Of a stretch of 10,041 nt of DNA, positions 7,371 to 10,041 are shown in pieces (within the stretch, counting starts at the first letter, position 1; every line of letters begins with the position of its first letter). Below the pieces are notes generated by a model, which saw nothing but the letters and a program-made list of their open reading frames with translations, ran no database searches and was not told the origin of the DNA. The stretch is taken from NCBI GenBank assembly GCA_964487215.1, contig CAZAPU010000034.1, positions 1-10,041 on the forward strand, in the 5' to 3' direction. Source of the stretch: CAG-611 sp964487215 (lineage in GTDB: Bacteria; Bacillota_I; Bacilli_A; RF39; UBA660). The position numbers and the translations under genes are program-made.

Positions 7371-8145
7371 TTTGTTCTATCACCTCTTTGGCTAAATTTA
7401 AATAAGCTTCTGATCCTCTACTTTTTGGATCATAAACAATTATTGGTTTTCCATGTGATGGTGCTTCTGTTAATCTAACTAATCTTGGAATAATTGTATT
7501 ATATACTTTATCTTTAAAATATTTTCTTATTTCTTCTACTACTTCGATACTCATATTAGTTCTTACATCAAACATTGTTAATAGAACTCCCTCAATTGCT
7601 AAATTTGGATTTAAGTTCTCTCTAGTATACATAATTGCTTTCAATAATTGAGTAATTCCTTCAAGTGCAAAGAATTCACATTGTACTGGTATTATAACTG
7701 AATCTGATGCTGTCAAAGCATTTGTCGTGATAATACCAAGTGCTGGCGGACAATCTATTATAATGAAATCATATTGTTCTTTTACTTTATCTGTGTGAAT
7801 CTTTAATTGTTCTGCTTGTAAATATGTTGAATCAGCTCTACTATTATCTCTTATTTCTATATCTATACCTGCCAAATTAATATTAGCGGGTAATACTGAT
7901 AAATTTTTATATTTTGTTTTTAAAATAGCATCTTCTATATCACATGAGTTATTAAGTACATTATAGATGCTCTTTTCTATATCTCCTTTGTTTATGCCTA
8001 TTCCTGTTGTGGCATTACATTGTGGATCTAAGTCTACAAGTAAAACCTTTTTACCTAATATTGCAAGGGAAGCAGATAAATTTATACTTGTTGTTGTTTT
8101 GCCTACCCCACCTTTTTGATTAATTAATGATATTACTTTTCCCAT
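7360..8145 (-). CDS. parA: Chromosome partitioning ATPase ParA (Soj)
   Basis: ParA/Soj is a deviant-Walker ATPase that binds DNA as an ATP dimer. With ParB it positions origins and, in bacilli, modulates DnaA. The 261-residue product has the deviant Walker A KGGVGKTT (11-18) with its signature first lysine, VLLVDLDPQ (34-42), Walker B FIIIDCPP (127-134), and RLVRLTEAPSHGKP (221-234). The start is set at 8145, not the in-frame ATG at 8160: GGGAG (8154-8158) sits eight bases before 8145 and would lie inside the coding sequence otherwise, and MGKVISLINQKGG is the family's usual N-terminus. The TAA stop lies inside parB. It is the first gene of the six-gene operon and is separated from noc by a terminator. 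Confidence 0.97.
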   Translation of the reverse strand: MGKVISLINQKGGVGKTTTSINLSASLAILGKKVLLVDLDPQCNATTGIGINKGDIEKSIYNVLNNSCDIEDAILKTKYKNLSVLPANINLAGIDIEIRDNSRADSTYLQAEQLKIHTDKVKEQYDFIIIDCPPALGIITTNALTASDSVIIPVQCEFFALEGITQLLKAIMYTRENLNPNLAIEGVLLTMFDVRTNMSIEVVEEIRKYFKDKVYNTIIPRLVRLTEAPSHGKPIIVYDPKSRGSEAYLNLAKEVIEQNGR

Positions 8146-8153
8146 ATTGCATA

Positions 8154-8158
8154 CTCCC
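8154..8158 (-). promoter_or_regulatory. Ribosome binding site that sets the parA start
   Basis: GGGAG on the minus strand lies eight bases upstream of the ATG at 8145. It argues against the longer reading from 8160, which would place this site inside the first codons. Confidence 0.8.
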
Positions 8159-8176
8159 ATTTCTTTTTTTTGACTA

Positions 8177-8211
8177 TTTATAGTTTACCAAAAAAAGACA
8201 TATTTTTAAAG
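8177..8211 (-). promoter_or_regulatory. Possible promoter of the parA operon
   Basis: Because noc ends in a terminator, the parA operon needs its own promoter in the 110-base spacer. The best pair on the minus strand is TTTAAA (8206-8211), a 17-base spacer and TAAACT, with four of six matches each. An overlapping TATAAA (8177-8182) is a better -10 box but has no good -35 partner. The location is plausible and the exact boxes are uncertain. Confidence 0.3.
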
Positions 8212-8218
8212 AGTATTT

Positions 8219-8252
8219 TAAAAAAAATAAAAAGCTATTTTATAATAGCCTT
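8219..8252 (-). terminator. Intrinsic terminator after noc
   Basis: On the minus strand, AAGGCTATT (8244-8252) pairs with AATAGCTTT (8231-8239) around a four-base loop. This gives nine pairs, one of them G-U, followed by a T-rich tract (8219-8230). It begins four bases after the TAA at 8256-8258, which supports that stop as the true end of noc. Confidence 0.85.
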
Positions 8253-8255
8253 AAA

Positions 8256-9340
8256 TTACTTGTTTTTATTTATTTTTATTATAAATTGATATACATTATC
8301 AAAGTCAAATTCTTCTGTATCTATAATAAATCCAAATTTTTCAGTATTTTGTACTGCTTGTCTAAAATTATTAATTGCAAATCTTAAATCATATATATCA
8401 TTTGGTTTATTTTCTTCTTGTGNNNNNNNNNNNNNNNNNNNNNNNNNNNNNNNNNNNNNNNNNNNNNNNNNNNNNNNNNNNNNNNNNNNNNNNNNNNNNN
8501 NNNNNNNNNNNNNNNNNNNNNNACTCCCTCTTCATTATATTCTGGTATTTCTGATGATTTAAATACTTCAGCAAACATATCATCTTTAATTTGAGGTTCT
8601 TGTTGAATTTTATTAGTTGATTCATTTCTTAATGATTCAAAAACATTTGATGGAGCAACAGGTGGTATTTCGTTTGATACCTCATTATTAATAATTGGTT
8701 GTTGTTGTTCTTCTTCATCCGTCAATGATACAGTCTTTCCTGTTATTGTAGCTATTTCATCATCTAATTGTTTTACTGTCATTCTATTTAAAATTACTTT
8801 TTCTAATAATTGTTTTTGTTGTTCTTTATCTTCAATATTTAATAAGCTTCTTGCATGTCTTTCAGATATTTGTTCATTTAATAATGCTTTTTGAACTTCG
8901 TCTGCTAAATTTAATAATCTTAATTTGTTGGCAATTGTAGATTGAGATTTTCCTAAAGTGTTAGCAAGTTCATCTTGAGTTAAGTTATCTAACTTTAATA
9001 TAGTTTGATATGTTTTAGCTTCTTCAATTGCTGTAAGATTTTTTCTTTGTAGATTTTCTAAAAGTGCTATTTTAGCAGATTCTTTATCATCTACATTTCT
9101 TACTAATGCCGGAATAGTTGTTTTACCTGCTACTTTTGATGCTCTAAATCTTCTTTCTCCTGCTACTATTTCATATTTATCTCCAATTTTTCTTACAATA
9201 ATTGGTTGTATAACTCCATGTTCTTTTATTGATTGTGCTAATTCATTTATTGATTCATCATCAAAAACTTCTCTTGGTTGAAATCTATTTGGCATAATAT
9301 CATCAATAGCTAATTCAAATACTTCTTTTTCTAGGTTCAT
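8256..9340 (-). CDS. noc: Nucleoid occlusion protein Noc (ParB family), interrupted by an assembly gap
   Basis: Noc is a ParB paralogue that binds its own DNA sites and keeps the division septum off the chromosome. The 272 residues before the gap show NRFQPR (18-23), GERRFRA (61-67), ENLQRKNLTAIEEA (95-108) and a helix-turn-helix at about 120-143 with KSQSTIANKLRLL, which matches Noc rather than ParB as I recall those families. After the 100-N gap, a different frame is open for 54 residues to TAA at 8256. It contains DLRFAINNFRQAV and DTEEFDFDNVYQFIIKINK, resembling the Noc C-terminal dimerisation domain. The start is ATG 9340, with AAAGAGGG seven bases upstream; a TTG at 9358 would put that site inside the gene. 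Its place after rsmG and before parA matches B. subtilis. It lacks both the ParA-activating motif and the N-terminal amphipathic helix of Bacillus Noc. The joined frame across the gap is inferred. Confidence 0.88.
8423..8522. other. Assembly gap of 100 N inside noc
   Basis: Exactly 100 unknown bases, the conventional placeholder for a gap of unknown size. It falls in the acidic, Q/E/N-rich linker of noc. For the two flanking frames to join, the real number of missing bases must leave remainder 2 when divided by 3; 100 leaves 1. The true length therefore differs from 100, or a flank carries an indel. Confidence 0.95.
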
Positions 9341-9347
9341 AAAAATA

Positions 9348-9355
9348 CCCTCTTT
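9348..9355 (-). promoter_or_regulatory. Ribosome binding site that sets the noc start
   Basis: AAAGAGGG on the minus strand ends seven bases before the ATG at 9340. The alternative TTG start at 9358 would make these bases codons 2-3, so the ATG is preferred. Confidence 0.85.
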
Positions 9356-9373
9356 CAATTCTTTTTATTCTTG

Positions 9374-9390
9374 TATAGTACCCTATAGTA
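9374..9390. repeat. Tandem TATAGTA direct repeat in the noc leader
   Basis: TATAGTA occurs at 9374-9380 and again at 9384-9390, separated by CCC, so the copies are ten bases apart or about one helical turn. They lie at and just after the expected transcription start of noc. They could be a regulator site or chance in AT-rich DNA. Confidence 0.35.
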
Positions 9391-9392
9391 GC

Positions 9393-9421
9393 ATTATACA
9401 TTAAAAAAACCATTTTTACAA
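9393..9421 (-). promoter_or_regulatory. Promoter of noc, overlapping the end of rsmG
   Basis: On the minus strand, TTGTAA (9416-9421, four of six matches) is followed after exactly 17 bases by a perfect TATAAT (9393-9398). Transcription would start near 9386 and give a leader of about 45 bases. The -35 box contains the TAA stop codon of rsmG and lies in the loop and arm of the rsmG terminator. Confidence 0.7.
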
Positions 9422-9424
9422 TGG
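9403..9424 (-). terminator. Intrinsic terminator of rsmG, overlapping its stop codon
   Basis: On the minus strand, CCATT (9420-9424) pairs with AATGG (9410-9414) around a five-base loop that holds most of the rsmG stop codon. A run of seven T follows (9403-9409). The stem is short, so termination may be partial and allow some read-through into noc. Confidence 0.65.
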
Positions 9425-10041
9425 CATTTTTTTTATTTTTGCAAATTCTCTTGGATATTGCTTATCAGTTGATTTTATTTTTTTGATTATAACTAAATTT
9501 CTTTCACTATTTTCAATTGGTAATTTAAAACTTATTAAATTTTCTAAAATATAATTGAATTTTTTTATTGCATTAGTGGCTTTTTCTAATTCATCCTTAA
9601 CATTACCTTTCATTAAAATGAAATATCCATTTATTTTTGGTAATTGACATCCTAATTCTAGAAGAATATTTGTTTTTGAAACAGCTCTTGATACTACAAC
9701 ATCATATTTTTCATATTCTTTTAAATCTTCAATTCTAGAATGAATTGTTTTTATATTAGTTAATTTTAATGTTTCTATGACTAAATCAAGAAATTTTATT
9801 CTTTTTTCTAATGAATCAACAAGAGTAACCTTTAAATGAGGAAAGCATATTTTTAATACTAAACCCGGAAAACCTGCTCCAGTACCAATATCACATAAAT
9901 TTAAATTTTCATTTAAATTTATACTTTTTGCTAAAGTTAAACTATCATAAAAATGTTTTAAATAGACATCTTCTTTATTAGTAATAGCAGTTAAATTAAC
10001 TTTTTCATTATATAAAACAAGTAATTCATAATATTGTTCTA
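9416..10041 (-). CDS. rsmG: 16S rRNA (guanine-N7)-methyltransferase RsmG, 5' end outside the window
   Basis: RsmG (GidB) uses S-adenosylmethionine to methylate G527 (E. coli numbering) of 16S rRNA; its loss gives low-level streptomycin resistance. I translated the minus strand from the right edge and found one open frame of 207 complete codons to TAA at 9416-9418. It contains NEKVNLTAIT and HFYDSL near the visible N-terminus, the SAM-binding motif DIGTGAGFPGL, then VTLVDSLEKRIKFL, VVSRAV and the typical tail YPREFAKIKKMPL. Compared with about 239 residues in B. subtilis, some 30 N-terminal residues are missing because the gene runs past the window. It is followed directly by noc, as in many Bacillota, and mnmG often lies upstream. 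Reading only from an internal ATG at 9613 would wrongly give a 65-residue protein. Confidence 0.95.
   Translation of the reverse strand, partial: EQYYELLVLYNEKVNLTAITNKEDVYLKHFYDSLTLAKSINLNENLNLCDIGTGAGFPGLVLKICFPHLKVTLVDSLEKRIKFLDLVIETLKLTNIKTIHSRIEDLKEYEKYDVVVSRAVSKTNILLELGCQLPKINGYFILMKGNVKDELEKATNAIKKFNYILENLISFKLPIENSERNLVIIKKIKSTDKQYPREFAKIKKMPL

Noticed and set aside
8146..8160. Upstream ATG for ParA adding five residues
   Set aside because: The ribosome binding site GGGAG would be internal, and the family normally begins MGK next to the Walker region.
8407..8625. Minus-strand ORF of 72 codons spanning the N run
   Set aside because: It is an alternative frame over noc that stays open only because the gap is unknown sequence.
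9341..9358. TTG start that lengthens Noc by six residues
   Set aside because: It would place the AAAGAGGG ribosome binding site inside the coding sequence; the ATG at 9340 is correctly spaced.
9416..9613. Separate 65-residue protein
   Set aside because: It is the C-terminus of RsmG; the same frame is open to the right edge with clear RsmG motifs.
1..10041. TGA read as tryptophan (mycoplasma code)
   Set aside because: All genes give full-length family proteins under the standard code, with TGG for the conserved tryptophans checked.

Overview
The window is very AT-rich, uses ordinary Shine-Dalgarno sites, encodes every tryptophan I checked with TGG, and carries the conserved block rsmG - noc - parA - parB. 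Together these point to a low-GC Bacillota, probably an uncultured Bacilli-type lineage (RF39/Erysipelotrichia-like; the lineage is an inference). It is a chromosomal housekeeping region of the kind usually found near the replication origin. I see no phage, IS element, CRISPR array, tRNA or rRNA. A run of exactly 100 N (8423-8522) marks an assembly gap inside one gene.

All genes but one lie on the minus strand, so the reading order is right to left. At the right edge is the 3' part of rsmG (16S rRNA methyltransferase), closed by a hairpin terminator that also contains the -35 box of the next promoter. Then comes noc, a ParB-family CTPase-like nucleoid occlusion protein, interrupted by the gap; its C-terminal domain resumes after the gap in a different frame and ends at 8256, followed by its own terminator. 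A compact operon follows, parA - parB - mscS-like - DUF951 - abgT-like - ychF, with junctions of -11, +7, -11, +3 and +9 bases. It ends at a strong bidirectional terminator (2771-2818). That terminator also serves a small plus-strand ORF of 43 codons (2661-2792), divergent from secA. secA, led by a near-consensus promoter, fills the left 2.5 kb.

Functionally, ParA, ParB and Noc belong to chromosome segregation and division-site control. RsmG, YchF and SecA serve the ribosome, translation and protein export. The MscS-type channel, the DUF951 protein and the AbgT-family transporter ride in the par operon. The least explained items are the small ORF with the 12-bp inverted repeat beside its promoter, the Noc protein without its usual N-terminal membrane helix but with a long linker, and the transporter between DUF951 and ychF. 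I found no clearly new multi-gene system here.
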